A DNA stretch of 64,000 nt from Lachnospiraceae bacterium (GCA_910574185.1 CAJSZQ010000003.1:62001-126000); one strand, 5' to 3'. Counted from the first letter of the stretch, positions 34,483-42,830 are shown. Numbers and translations: made by a program. The notes: generated from the letters alone by a model not told the origin.

Positions 34483-34779
34483 CTATTTCTCTATAATCCT
34501 GCAAATATCATCATACAGCTTATCTATTCCCATCCATGGGTATAGCAGAGCCAACCCCGGAACCACCGGCAGATTCGTCTTAACTATCCCGGTTCCGGCA
34601 TGAACCGCCAAGATACATTTCTCTTCATACTCTTCCAAATCAGGCTTTTCAAATAGATTCACAAATTCTATATCCACTGATATTCCTCTTTTTATTAGCC
34701 CTTCCTGCAAAGTATGTAAGACCTTTTCGGATTTCTCCCGTTTCATCCCGCCTGCCAGCAGCAGGGAACCCTTTTTCAT
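34483..34779 (-). CDS. Degenerate PTS EIIB-like protein lacking the phosphocysteine
   Basis: 98 residues. The overall pattern matches galactitol-type EIIB: an initial strand and P-loop position, an amphipathic helix (EKVLHTLQEGLIKRGISVDI), and the C-terminal IPVV.G...L.G.G-like end (LPVVPGLALLYPWMGIDKLY). Where EIIB has CGTG or CGSG, this has AGGM, so no phosphorylation is expected. It may be a regulatory or structural partner. Start ATG 34779; the longer frame overlaps deoC. A true EIIB is encoded at 37718-38017. Confidence 0.65.
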   Translation of the reverse strand: MKKGSLLLAGGMKREKSEKVLHTLQEGLIKRGISVDIEFVNLFEKPDLEEYEEKCILAVHAGTGIVKTNLPVVPGLALLYPWMGIDKLYDDICRIIEK

Positions 34780-34792
34780 TCTACCACGCCCC

Positions 34793-35443
34793 TTAAAATT
34801 CTGCTGCAATTGCCTTCGTCCTGCTGACTCCTACGCGGTCTGCGCCTGCCGCCGCCATAGCTTCCACATCAGCCCTTGTACTGACGCCTCCCGCCGCCTT
34901 TACGTGAACTTTTTCGGATACTGACGCCCGCATTAGCTTAATATCTTCCACAGTAGCCCCAGACGGTGCAAATCCTGTGGACGTTTTCACAAAGTGCGCC
35001 CCGGCCTTCTCCGCAAGCTGGCACCCCTTTACAATCTGCTCCTTTGTCAGATACGCATTTTCAAGAATCACTTTTACGATTGCAGGCGTTGCGTCTACGA
35101 CTGCCTTAATATCATTGTAAACGTCTTCGTACTCTCCATTCTTAAGGGCGCCGATATCAATAACCATGTCCAGCTCCACCGCTCCCCTTGCGTATGCGTC
35201 GACTGCCTCCGCTACCTTAGAAAATGTGGTATGAGCGCCGGACGGAAATCCGATTACCGTACAGATATCCACATCGGACCCTTTTAGCACCTCCCTTGCC
35301 ATATCCAGATTGCAGGGATTAATACATACAGAAGCGCAATGGCTTTCCTTTGCATACTGCAAACCTTCCATAATTTCATCCTTTGTCAGCTGCGGCTTCA
35401 ACAACGAGTGATCGTTCATCGCCAAAAATTCCTGTTTTGTCAT
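34793..35443 (-). CDS. deoC: Deoxyribose-phosphate aldolase (DeoC)
   Basis: 216 residues, full length. TIM-barrel class I aldolase. Schiff-base lysine in FVKTSTGFAPSG, the assisting lysine in VHVKAAGGVSTRADV, and the acidic site in ELDMVIDIGALK. Canonical reaction: 2-deoxyribose-5-phosphate to glyceraldehyde-3-phosphate plus acetaldehyde. The neighbours are PTS genes rather than nucleoside catabolism genes (no deoB, pdp or deoD), so the real substrate may be a related deoxy-sugar phosphate. Confidence 0.92.
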   Translation of the reverse strand: MTKQEFLAMNDHSLLKPQLTKDEIMEGLQYAKESHCASVCINPCNLDMAREVLKGSDVDICTVIGFPSGAHTTFSKVAEAVDAYARGAVELDMVIDIGALKNGEYEDVYNDIKAVVDATPAIVKVILENAYLTKEQIVKGCQLAEKAGAHFVKTSTGFAPSGATVEDIKLMRASVSEKVHVKAAGGVSTRADVEAMAAAGADRVGVSRTKAIAAEF

Positions 35444-35542
35444 GATTCTAAAACTCCTTTTCTATATTTATTTTTAAACATTATCGGACGAAGTCCGCCT
35501 GCCCGCAGGGCATATATTTGGGGGGCGCCGTAGAAACCCCGT

Positions 35543-36790
35543 TTATCCAAAAACGCCGAATATCTTGATAAACAGCCAAGTCAGTAAATTTGCCCTGTCA
35601 AGATTGCCAATTAATGTAGCTCCGTCAGGAATTGACACACCCGCCGAAATCGCCAATGGCGTCTCAATCGGCCCAAGCGTAGAAGCCATTAACAGCACGC
35701 ATCCCATTACAACCGTTCCTATAACCAGCGAACGGAAAATATTTCCTTTCGACATCGCCGTAAACAGACACACAATATAGGGAATTACCGCCAAATCGGC
35801 AAAGGGCAGAATCCTGTTTCCCGGTAAAATTACCGCCAGTAAAATGGTAATCGGCACAAGTACCAGTCCCACTGCAATTACTGCAGGCTCGCCCAGGGCA
35901 ACCGCCGCGTCCAGGCCGATATAAATCTCTCTTCCCTCAAACCGCTTACTCATCATCTCCTGCGCCGCTTCCGAAATCGGCATCAGACCTTCCATCAGGC
36001 AGGAAACCATCTTCGGCATCAGATACATAACGGAAGCAAGGCCGATTCCGGTCTGCAAGATTACCTGAGGCTCCGCTCCCGCAAGAGCCGCCAACACAAA
36101 TCCAATAATTAATCCCATCATCATCGGCTCACCGAAAATACCGAATTTTTTCCGAAGGGAATCTGCGCTAATTTCGATTTTATTGATTCCGGGAATGCGG
36201 TCTAATATCCACATCAGGGGATATACAATTGGCAGACATCCCAATGCTGTTAAGTGTGGGAACGATATGCCCGGCATGTCAAAATATTTCTCAATATAAG
36301 GCGCTGTAAAGTCGGCAAGTATCAGCGCAAGCGCAGAAATAAGAGCTCCCGCTGCAAGACCGATGATTACGCTGTCTGTTACGACCGCGACTGCCGCGCC
36401 GACGAATGCGAACTGCCAGTAATTCCAGATATCTACATTCATTGTCTTAGTCAGCTTTAAGGACAGCAGGACAACATTTACAATCAGACAGATGGGTATC
36501 ATCAGCCCGGCTGCGCTCCATGCCCATGTAATAGAAGACATTGCCGGCCATCCGATATCAATGATATCCATATTCAGTCCAAGCCTCTCGGTTATCTGCT
36601 GCGCAACCGGCCCTAGCTGGTTCGCTAAAAGTCCTGTTACAAGCCCGATACCAGTAAACCCGATGCCGATTGTGATTCCCGCCTTAAATGATTTGCCTAC
36701 CCCCGCTTTCATAATAACTCCCAATATGAAAATGATAACAGGAAGCATAACCGACGCGCCGCAATCCAGTATAAAATTAATAATAAACAT
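35543..36790 (-). CDS. PTS galactitol-type EIIC permease
   Basis: 415 residues, about ten membrane helices, ending just after a long hydrophobic segment. GatC-like features: the start (FIINFILDCGASVMLPVIIF), the GIGFTGIGLVTGLL motif, and PAMSSITWAWSAAGLMIP. Transports and, with EIIB, phosphorylates a polyol or sugar. GAGGAGG precedes the ATG. The exact substrate cannot be read from sequence. Confidence 0.92.
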   Translation of the reverse strand: MFIINFILDCGASVMLPVIIFILGVIMKAGVGKSFKAGITIGIGFTGIGLVTGLLANQLGPVAQQITERLGLNMDIIDIGWPAMSSITWAWSAAGLMIPICLIVNVVLLSLKLTKTMNVDIWNYWQFAFVGAAVAVVTDSVIIGLAAGALISALALILADFTAPYIEKYFDMPGISFPHLTALGCLPIVYPLMWILDRIPGINKIEISADSLRKKFGIFGEPMMMGLIIGFVLAALAGAEPQVILQTGIGLASVMYLMPKMVSCLMEGLMPISEAAQEMMSKRFEGREIYIGLDAAVALGEPAVIAVGLVLVPITILLAVILPGNRILPFADLAVIPYIVCLFTAMSKGNIFRSLVIGTVVMGCVLLMASTLGPIETPLAISAGVSIPDGATLIGNLDRANLLTWLFIKIFGVFG

Positions 36791-36811
36791 ACTCTTTCCT
36801 CCTCTTTCGTT

Positions 36812-37705
36812 TTATGGAACCTTATGTCCCTTAACCGCCGTCCAAATCATAAACCACTGCTCCGGCGTCAACCGGTACTTTAACGCTTTCACCGGCCTTT
36901 CCGCCAGAGCAATCTCTCCCGAACCGGTAATCGGGATTAGTCCTGCCGGATGGGAAAACAGCCATGCAAACGCCGCCTGGTCAATATCTTCTGCTCCAAG
37001 CTCTTCCCGAATTATTTCAAGAACCTGCCGCAGTCTGATTTCCTCTTCCCCCTGTCCGGTAAAAATTCTGCCTCCTGCCAGCGGAGACCACAGCATCGGA
37101 TGAATCCGCTCTTCCATACAAAGGTTTATCACACCGTTCTCCAGATTTCCCATACGTAACGGCGACAGTTCTACCTGATTGGTAACCAGCGGAACCGTCA
37201 GATAAGATTTCAGTAATCGAAATTCATCTGGAAGGAAATTCGACACTCCGAAGGTTCTGACCTTTCCTTCTTTCTTTAATTCTTCAAACGCCCTGCTGAT
37301 TTCTTCCGAATCCATAAATGGGCTGGGGCGATGAAGAAGCAGTGTATCCAGACAGTCGATTCCCATATAATTCAGTGATTTCTCAACCTGTTCTTTGATG
37401 TGTTTCCTGCTGTAATCGTAATACTTGACCCTTGCAGTTTCTGATTTGTAAATAATTCCGCATTTGGAAATAATCTGCATCTTACCGCGCAAATCCGGCC
37501 TTTTCTTAAGCGCTTCCCCAAACTTTTCCTCCACAGTATAGTTACCGTAAATATCCGCATGGTCCATGGTGGTTATCCCGATATCCAGGCATTCCTCCAG
37601 ATATCGAATCAACTCGTCTGTCGTCAGATTCCAGTCCAGCAGCCTCCAGAATCCCAGTACCACTCTGGAATACCGGAGACCTTCTGCCATTTTTACATAT
37701 TCCAT
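36812..37705 (-). CDS. Aldo/keto reductase (YdhF-like)
   Basis: 297 residues. TIM-barrel NADPH-dependent oxidoreductase with the catalytic tetrad (Asp/Tyr in MDHADIYGNYTVE, Lys in IISKCGI, His in LLLHRPSP) and FGVSNFLPDEF. It probably reduces an aldehyde or oxidises a hydroxyl of the imported sugar. Located between the EIIB and EIIC genes with short gaps (12 and 21 bp), so it belongs to the pathway. Confidence 0.9.
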   Translation of the reverse strand: MEYVKMAEGLRYSRVVLGFWRLLDWNLTTDELIRYLEECLDIGITTMDHADIYGNYTVEEKFGEALKKRPDLRGKMQIISKCGIIYKSETARVKYYDYSRKHIKEQVEKSLNYMGIDCLDTLLLHRPSPFMDSEEISRAFEELKKEGKVRTFGVSNFLPDEFRLLKSYLTVPLVTNQVELSPLRMGNLENGVINLCMEERIHPMLWSPLAGGRIFTGQGEEEIRLRQVLEIIREELGAEDIDQAAFAWLFSHPAGLIPITGSGEIALAERPVKALKYRLTPEQWFMIWTAVKGHKVP

Positions 37706-37717
37706 CTTCTTCTCCCC

Positions 37718-38017
37718 CTATGCCTCGTCCAATTCCTTCAGCGCTTTTAATACCTGCGCGTCCGTTGCAGGTTTATTTACTCCAGTTAAATAGTTAATTG
37801 CAAACACAGACGGCGTCTTAACTGCTGCCGGAACCCTTGTACTGGATACAATCAAATCATAATCCGGCGCCAGCCCTTCTACTTCCGTAATCTTCCTCTG
37901 CTCTACCTTAACGGCGTAGCCGTTTTCTGTGCATAGATTCTTTACCCTGTTTGCGATTACTGTGCTGGTTGCAATGCCGCTTCCGCATGCTACCAAAATC
38001 CGATAAGTTTTCATCAT
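37718..38017 (-). CDS. PTS galactitol-type EIIB
   Basis: 99 residues. The P-loop with the phosphorylated cysteine is intact (RILVACGSGIATSTVIANRV). First gene of the operon EIIB - aldo/keto reductase - EIIC - deoC - EIIB-like - EIIA - dehydrogenase - SorC regulator. GGAGGAG precedes the ATG; a promoter with extended -10 is 60 nt upstream. Confidence 0.93.
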   Translation of the reverse strand: MMKTYRILVACGSGIATSTVIANRVKNLCTENGYAVKVEQRKITEVEGLAPDYDLIVSSTRVPAAVKTPSVFAINYLTGVNKPATDAQVLKALKELDEA

Positions 38018-38074
38018 TTCTCCTCCTTCTCATTCGTTTGTTCATTTGCACATATATTGTTATTTTGTACATTC

Positions 38075-38103
38075 ATTATAACAATAATCGTTCATTATTT
38101 CAA
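38075..38103 (-). promoter_or_regulatory. Promoter of the PTS operon
   Basis: On the minus strand TTGAAA and TATAAT are 17 bp apart, with an additional TGT just before the -10 (extended -10). A strong, well-formed promoter. Confidence 0.8.
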
Positions 38104-38114
38104 TCTCTTTATTC

Positions 38115-38144
38115 CAAACCGTTATTTCATACAATTTCGGTTTG
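38115..38144. promoter_or_regulatory. Inverted repeat, candidate operator of the SorC-type regulator
   Basis: CAAACCG and CGGTTTG separated by 16 nt, immediately upstream of the -35 box of the PTS operon. Position and symmetry suit an activator or repressor site; assignment to the SorC protein is inference. Confidence 0.45.
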
Positions 38145-38178
38145 TCATTTTTGTGCAATAGTTATATTTTTACAGTAA

Positions 38179-38219
38179 AAAAAGCATGTTAAGGCAAAAT
38201 CGCTCATAACATGCTTTTT
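38179..38219 (-). terminator. Terminator of the PurF-like gene
   Basis: AAAAAGCATGTTA/TAACATGCTTTTT, 13-bp stem with a 15-nt loop and T-run on the minus strand (A-run gives bidirectional character). It lies ~80 nt past the PurF-like stop and insulates the PTS promoter. Confidence 0.85.
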
Positions 38220-38297
38220 ATATATCCATTAAAAATTATTCAATTATTTCCGTGCAGCGGACGTTAAATTACTGCTTCAACACTATCGTTTCATAAG

Positions 38298-39710
38298 CTA
38301 TTCTTTCCCATTAAAACAGTATGTGCATATTTTGCATGGTTCAATTCCAATTGATTCTAACAGGTCGTCCAGCCTGTGAAATCTTAAGGTCGTAAAATTC
38401 TGCTGCTTCCTGATATCCTCTATCATCTGCGCATACCTGCAGCTACAGGGATTTGCGTATTCTGCCAACACTTCCTCCGGACAGTCCGCTCCTTCCCGCT
38501 CCTCAATGACCCGGCGGGTAATCAGCTCCTTGTCCGACTTGGAGCGTGAGAAATTTAAGAACTTACAGCCAAACATAATCGGCGGGCAGGCCGGACGCAC
38601 ATGCACTTCCTTCGCCCCGCTGTTATATAAGAACTCTGTGGTTTCCCGAAGCTGTGTTCCCCTTACGATGGAATCATCAATCAACAGCAGCTTCTTATTT
38701 TCAATCAGCGCCTGCACCGGTATTAGCTTCATACGGGCAATTAGATTTCTCTGGTTCTGATTGGTCGGCATAAAGGATCTGGGCCAGGTTGGCGTATATT
38801 TAATAAATGGCCTTGCATAAGGGATTCCCGATTCATTCGCGTACCCGATTGCATGGGCAATACCGGAGTCGGGCACACCTGCAACGATATCCGGATGTAC
38901 GGAATCGCCGTCACGCTTCGCCAGCATGCTCCCGCAGCGATAGCGCATTTCCTCCACATTTACCCCCTCATATCCAGAAGTCGGGTATCCGTAATATACC
39001 CACAGGAACGAACAGATCTTCATCTCATTGCCCGGCTCTACAAGGGTTTCTACACTCTCCGGCGTTACATACACGATTTCTCCCGGGCCTAACTCTTTAT
39101 AATCCTTATATCCCAGATTGATATAGGCATGGCTCTCAAAAGACAGACAGTATGCGTCCTGCTTATGCCCGATTACAAGCGGCGTCCGCCCCATTCGGTC
39201 TCTCGCCGCATAGATACCTTCTTTTGTCATCAGCATCAGGGTAAGGGAACCTTCCACAATTTCCTGCACATGGCGGATTCCTTCTACAAAACTATCCTTC
39301 TCGCAAATCAGCGCTGCGATTAACTCTGTCACATTCACATTTCCCGTAGTCATTTCCTGAAAATGTGCATTGGAATTCTGATAGAGGTCCTGCAGCAGTT
39401 CTTCACTGTTATTTATCTTACCTACAAATGTCAGAGCGAAACTTCCGATTTTGGAGCCAAATAACAACGGCTGCGGTTCAAAATCCGAAATACATCCGAT
39501 TCCCAGATTCCCCTTCATGGTTCCTACATCCCGGTCAAATTTGGTACGGAACGGCGAATTTTCAATATTATGAATCGCCCGGTCAAATCCGCCTTCACCA
39601 TGAACGGCCATACCGCCTCTTCTGGTTCCCAAATGGGAGTGATAATCAACTCCGTAAAAAAGCTCCAGTACGCAATCTTCCTTTGATGCTACTCCGAAAA
39701 AACCACCCAT
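38298..39710 (-). CDS. PurF-like amidophosphoribosyltransferase homologue lacking the N-terminal Cys
   Basis: 470 residues. N-terminal Ntn-type glutaminase fold followed by a phosphoribosyltransferase domain with intact PRPP loop (KLLLIDDSIVRGTQLRETTE). The C-terminus has a cysteine cluster (NPCSCRYAQ and EPCKICTYCFNGKE) like the Fe-S ligands of B. subtilis PurF. Canonical PurF exposes Cys as the first mature residue for glutamine hydrolysis; here the start reads MGGFFGVAS, set by AAGGAG upstream, with no Cys within the first 12 residues. It is probably a paralogue without glutaminase activity. No purine genes adjoin it. Confidence 0.82.
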   Translation of the reverse strand: MGGFFGVASKEDCVLELFYGVDYHSHLGTRRGGMAVHGEGGFDRAIHNIENSPFRTKFDRDVGTMKGNLGIGCISDFEPQPLLFGSKIGSFALTFVGKINNSEELLQDLYQNSNAHFQEMTTGNVNVTELIAALICEKDSFVEGIRHVQEIVEGSLTLMLMTKEGIYAARDRMGRTPLVIGHKQDAYCLSFESHAYINLGYKDYKELGPGEIVYVTPESVETLVEPGNEMKICSFLWVYYGYPTSGYEGVNVEEMRYRCGSMLAKRDGDSVHPDIVAGVPDSGIAHAIGYANESGIPYARPFIKYTPTWPRSFMPTNQNQRNLIARMKLIPVQALIENKKLLLIDDSIVRGTQLRETTEFLYNSGAKEVHVRPACPPIMFGCKFLNFSRSKSDKELITRRVIEEREGADCPEEVLAEYANPCSCRYAQMIEDIRKQQNFTTLRFHRLDDLLESIGIEPCKICTYCFNGKE

Positions 39711-39877
39711 ATACTATTCTCCTTCTATACAGTCTCCTTCACCGGCACAACAATTTTGACAAAATACGTCTGCCGCGCCATTACTTATTCTGCAAAATCT
39801 TTCGTGCTTATTATAACACTCCTTTTACAGAAAATAAAATCACATTCCATGATTTCATGACAATTCACAACGAATCT

Positions 39878-39904
39878 GTTACTGTCCACTCCGTTCACAG
39901 CAAC
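39878..39904. repeat. 27-bp mini-palindrome (GTTACTGT...ACAGCAAC)
   Basis: Member of a short family also at 45606-45632 and 51669-51695. Each has arms GTTAC-n-GT/AC-n-GTAAC around CACTCCGTTC-like loops. Their outer sequence matches the ends of the 237-bp element. Confidence 0.6.
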
Positions 39905-39942
39905 ATTCACAAATCAGAATGAGTCCGTTGGATACTTTTGGA

Positions 39943-39971
39943 TTGAACTCATTTGGAAATTATGCTAGAAT
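39943..39971 (+). promoter_or_regulatory. Promoter of the restriction-modification operon
   Basis: TTGAAC and TAGAAT separated by 17 bp with TGC before the -10. It lies ~40 nt upstream of the methyltransferase start. The rest of 39711-39942 carries only the 27-bp palindrome and a possible extended -10 (TGTTATAAT) for the PurF-like gene. Confidence 0.75.
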
Positions 39972-40011
39972 ACATCTGTAATATTATACGCAGAAAGAGA
40001 GCGTGCAGATT

Positions 40012-40848
40012 ATGCGAAAAAGTCCTCTTATTATGCCTGTTGTTAAATGGGTCGGCGGAAAGCGGCAGCTTTTAGATGATTTAACGCCATTGTTTCCAAA
40101 ACGTATTACTTCTTATTGCGAGCCGTTTTTAGGCGGCGGCGCCGTTTTATTTAAATTACAGCCTAATATTGCATATGTCAACGACATCAACTCTGAACTC
40201 ATTCAAATGTATGAAGTTATCCGGGATAATGTTGACGAACTGATTATGGCTTTAGGCAGCCATCCAAATGAGGAAGAGCATTTTTACAGTGTTCGGGACT
40301 GGGACAGGAATAAAGAGCAATATGCACGATTAACCAAAGTACAAAAAGCCGCGCGCATTATTTATCTGAACAAAACCTGTTATAACGGCCTTTTCCGGGT
40401 AAATAATGCCGGAGAGTTTAATACTCCCTTCGGTCACTATAAAAACCCCAATATCGTAAACGGCCCTACATTAAAAGCTGTTAGCGCCTATTTCCAGAAA
40501 GCACAATTAACTTTTACCAGCGTCGATTATTCCAAAACACTCGCTAATGTGGAAAAAGGAACTTTTGTCTATTTAGATCCGCCATATGATCCGGTTTCTG
40601 ATACAGCCAATTTTACAGGCTATGCCAGGGGAGGCTTTGACCGTTCAGAACAAATCCGCCTGCAGCAATGCTGTGACGAATTAAACCGGCGAGGAATCAA
40701 ATTTATGCTTTCAAATTCTGCAACGGATTTTATTAAAAAACAATATGCCGCTTACAACATTACCATAGTAAAAGCCAAACGCGCTGTTAATTCTAATGCT
40801 GCAAAGCGCGGACAAATCGACGAAGTGGTGATAAGAAATTATGAATAA
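40012..40848 (+). CDS. DNA adenine methyltransferase, Dam family (type II RM)
   Basis: 278 residues. Class D12 N6-adenine methyltransferase. SAM-binding and catalytic motifs: VVKWVGGKRQLLDDL near the N-terminus, EPFLGGGAVLFKL, and DPPYDPV (YLDPPYDPV, ~190). Modifies the host DNA against the adjacent endonuclease. Dam-family sequences often recognise GATC, but the site cannot be inferred safely. Start ATG 40012; a GTG three codons earlier is possible. It overlaps the endonuclease gene by 8 bp. Confidence 0.92.
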   Translation: MRKSPLIMPVVKWVGGKRQLLDDLTPLFPKRITSYCEPFLGGGAVLFKLQPNIAYVNDINSELIQMYEVIRDNVDELIMALGSHPNEEEHFYSVRDWDRNKEQYARLTKVQKAARIIYLNKTCYNGLFRVNNAGEFNTPFGHYKNPNIVNGPTLKAVSAYFQKAQLTFTSVDYSKTLANVEKGTFVYLDPPYDPVSDTANFTGYARGGFDRSEQIRLQQCCDELNRRGIKFMLSNSATDFIKKQYAAYNITIVKAKRAVNSNAAKRGQIDEVVIRNYE

Positions 40849-42136
40849 ACAAATAAAAAGTCAAAACGACAAAGCATGGGAAGCTTTGTTTGAAAAGTAT
40901 CATATTCTATCTCATATTGAATCGGATGGCAAATTCACCATTTCTGCTTCTCAAATAAAAGAATACCGCGAACCCAGATTAATGGCAAAATTTGATCACA
41001 GCATTAATCTGCCACAGATTTTTTCTAAAAACCACCTTGCTATCCTGCCAATATCCCGCGGCGATTACGTCATATCTCACTTTGAAGCTTACCAGCCATT
41101 TGAAGTACTAGATAAATCTGTTACCCGGGCTTCTCTTCCATCTAATCTTCAAAGCCTTGACGCCAATCATATCTCAAGTGAAACTATTGCCATAAACTGC
41201 GCTTTGGCTTCTGGTATACTTTCGGATTTTCTGGAAGAAGACGAGCTTCATTCCACCGTATCAGGCCGTATGGGATCAGGGCGCTTTGATTTTAATATTC
41301 AAAACTCACATATAAAAACTCCTGCACCGGTTTCGGTAAATAATTCACAAATCGAAATTGACGCCGCGTTTGAAGGTATTCATAGTCTTTCACTCCTTGA
41401 AGCCAAACGGGATTTATCAGAAGATTTTCTTATACGACAGTTATATTATCCATACCGGGTATGGCTAAGCCGCGTGACAAAAAAAGTCAGACCAGTCTTT
41501 CTTGTTTATTCAAATGGAATATTCAGCCTGTATGAGTATGAATTTCAAAATCCTGACGCCTATAATTCGCTGATACTTGTAAAGCACAAAAATTATTCTA
41601 TTGAAGATACGGCAATAGAGTTATCGGATTTACAAGAGACTGCTTTACATTGCCAGATTGTTTCTGAGCCAAATGTCTCTTTTCCACAGGCAAATAGTTT
41701 TGAACGAGTTATCAATATTTGCGAACTGCTAAGCACTCAGGATTTAAGCCGCGAACACGTTACAGAAACCTATGCGTTCGACATTCGGCAAACAAATTAT
41801 TATACAGATGCCGCAAGATACTTAGGACTGCTTGAAAAGCATTATGAAGACGGCCGTAAACCGATATATTCCTTAAGCGCATTGGGCCGGCGTATCATGA
41901 ATTCACCTTATAAACAACGGCAGCTTGCTTTTTGTGAAGCTATTTTACAGCATCGTGCTTTTAACGAAACATTCCGTCTCTGTATGGAAAAAGGCTCAAT
42001 ACCAGATACGACAGCAATTGTCGCTATTATGCAGAATTCTAATCTTTATAAAGTCGAAAGCAGGAGCACATATGAACGGCGAGCCTCTACAGTTAGCGGG
42101 TGGATAAATTGGATGTTAAAATTAATAGATGAGTAA
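40841..42136 (+). CDS. Type II restriction endonuclease (partner of the Dam-like methylase)
   Basis: 431 residues, soluble. A PD-(D/E)xK-like core is visible as Asp174 in QIEIDAAFEGIHSL followed by Glu187-x-Lys189 in LLEAKRD. C-terminal ~130 residues (FERVINICELLSTQD..., RQTNYYTDAARYLGLLEKHY) look like a winged-helix DNA-binding part of the type found in several restriction enzymes. The overlap with the methyltransferase gene is the main support. The recognition site is unknown. Confidence 0.8.
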   Translation: MNKQIKSQNDKAWEALFEKYHILSHIESDGKFTISASQIKEYREPRLMAKFDHSINLPQIFSKNHLAILPISRGDYVISHFEAYQPFEVLDKSVTRASLPSNLQSLDANHISSETIAINCALASGILSDFLEEDELHSTVSGRMGSGRFDFNIQNSHIKTPAPVSVNNSQIEIDAAFEGIHSLSLLEAKRDLSEDFLIRQLYYPYRVWLSRVTKKVRPVFLVYSNGIFSLYEYEFQNPDAYNSLILVKHKNYSIEDTAIELSDLQETALHCQIVSEPNVSFPQANSFERVINICELLSTQDLSREHVTETYAFDIRQTNYYTDAARYLGLLEKHYEDGRKPIYSLSALGRRIMNSPYKQRQLAFCEAILQHRAFNETFRLCMEKGSIPDTTAIVAIMQNSNLYKVESRSTYERRASTVSGWINWMLKLIDE

Positions 42137-42200
42137 AGTAACCGATTTTTTTGCATTTAATGCATGAATATTTATATTATTTAAGAAATGAGGTGAATTT

Positions 42201-42446
42201 ATGCTATGTGAACATTGTGAGTTGCCATTAGAGGATGCCCAGGAATATGGAGATTATAAATCATGTCCCCACTGTTCCCAGAATAATAAGGAACATATTT
42301 TCTATCCCAGAAACATGTTTGGATGGACCGAAAAACGGGTAACTTCCAATAATCCAACCGGTATCCAAAGCTGGTGTACCCGTTGTCGCGGAAATGATAA
42401 TGGACCATATTCTGACGGTATAAAGTGCAGTGAGCTGACGCAATAA
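42201..42446 (+). CDS. Small multi-CxxC zinc-binding protein in the RM cassette
   Basis: 81 residues with three CxxC pairs: CEHC (~3-6), CPHC (~22-25) and CTRC (~59-62), in a setting (GIQSWCTRCRGN) resembling zinc ribbons of HNH-nuclease-like or small RNA/DNA-binding proteins. Not recognised. AATGAGGTG lies before the ATG. It is the third gene downstream of the RM promoter, before a strong terminator, so it may be an accessory of the system. Confidence 0.65.
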   Translation: MLCEHCELPLEDAQEYGDYKSCPHCSQNNKEHIFYPRNMFGWTEKRVTSNNPTGIQSWCTRCRGNDNGPYSDGIKCSELTQ

Positions 42447-42467
42447 AAAATCTTATGTCGGCGGAAC

Positions 42468-42509
42468 AAGAGGGATGGCGCGTTTTGTATAACTTCCATC
42501 CCTCTTTTT
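42468..42509 (+). terminator. Terminator of the RM cassette
   Basis: AAGAGGGATGG/CCATCCCTCTT, 11-bp perfect stem with 17-nt loop followed by TTTA. It separates the RM genes from the convergent HTH genes and works in both directions. Confidence 0.88.
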
Positions 42510-42551
42510 ATCTTTACATACAGCCAGTCAGACAGTTTTTGCGCCTGCATT

Positions 42552-42794
42552 TCACTTTCCGTCGCCTCCCACTGCCTTCCGCCCCACAAGCTCATCCAGC
42601 GATAATTTAAGTTCGTCTGCTATTCTGCATAACATATAAATGTCTGGAGTTCTCTTTCCAATTTCATAACCAGACAGAGAACTTCTGTCTATCCATAACC
42701 GTTCTGCCAACTGACTCTGTGACAGATTCCTGGCTTCCCTAAAACTCTTAATATTCTTCCCAAGCGTGTCATGTCCCTCTTCCACAGCAATCAT
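42552..42794 (-). CDS. XRE-family helix-turn-helix regulator
   Basis: 80 residues, essentially one HTH_3 domain (LGKNIKSFREARNLSQSQLA, then ERLWIDRSSLSGYEIGKRTPD). Could control the adjacent RM genes as a C-protein-like regulator, although it is transcribed convergently, or be part of the HTH pair upstream. Start ATG 42794 with AGGAG 8 nt upstream. Confidence 0.85.
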   Translation of the reverse strand: MIAVEEGHDTLGKNIKSFREARNLSQSQLAERLWIDRSSLSGYEIGKRTPDIYMLCRIADELKLSLDELVGRKAVGGDGK

Positions 42795-42830
42795 ATTCAC
42801 AACTCCTGTCATCTTTCGTATTTTACAGCT

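Noticed and set aside
40003-40011. GTG start three codons upstream for the methyltransferase
   Set aside because: The ATG at 40012 has a better-spaced purine-rich site; the GTG cannot be fully excluded.
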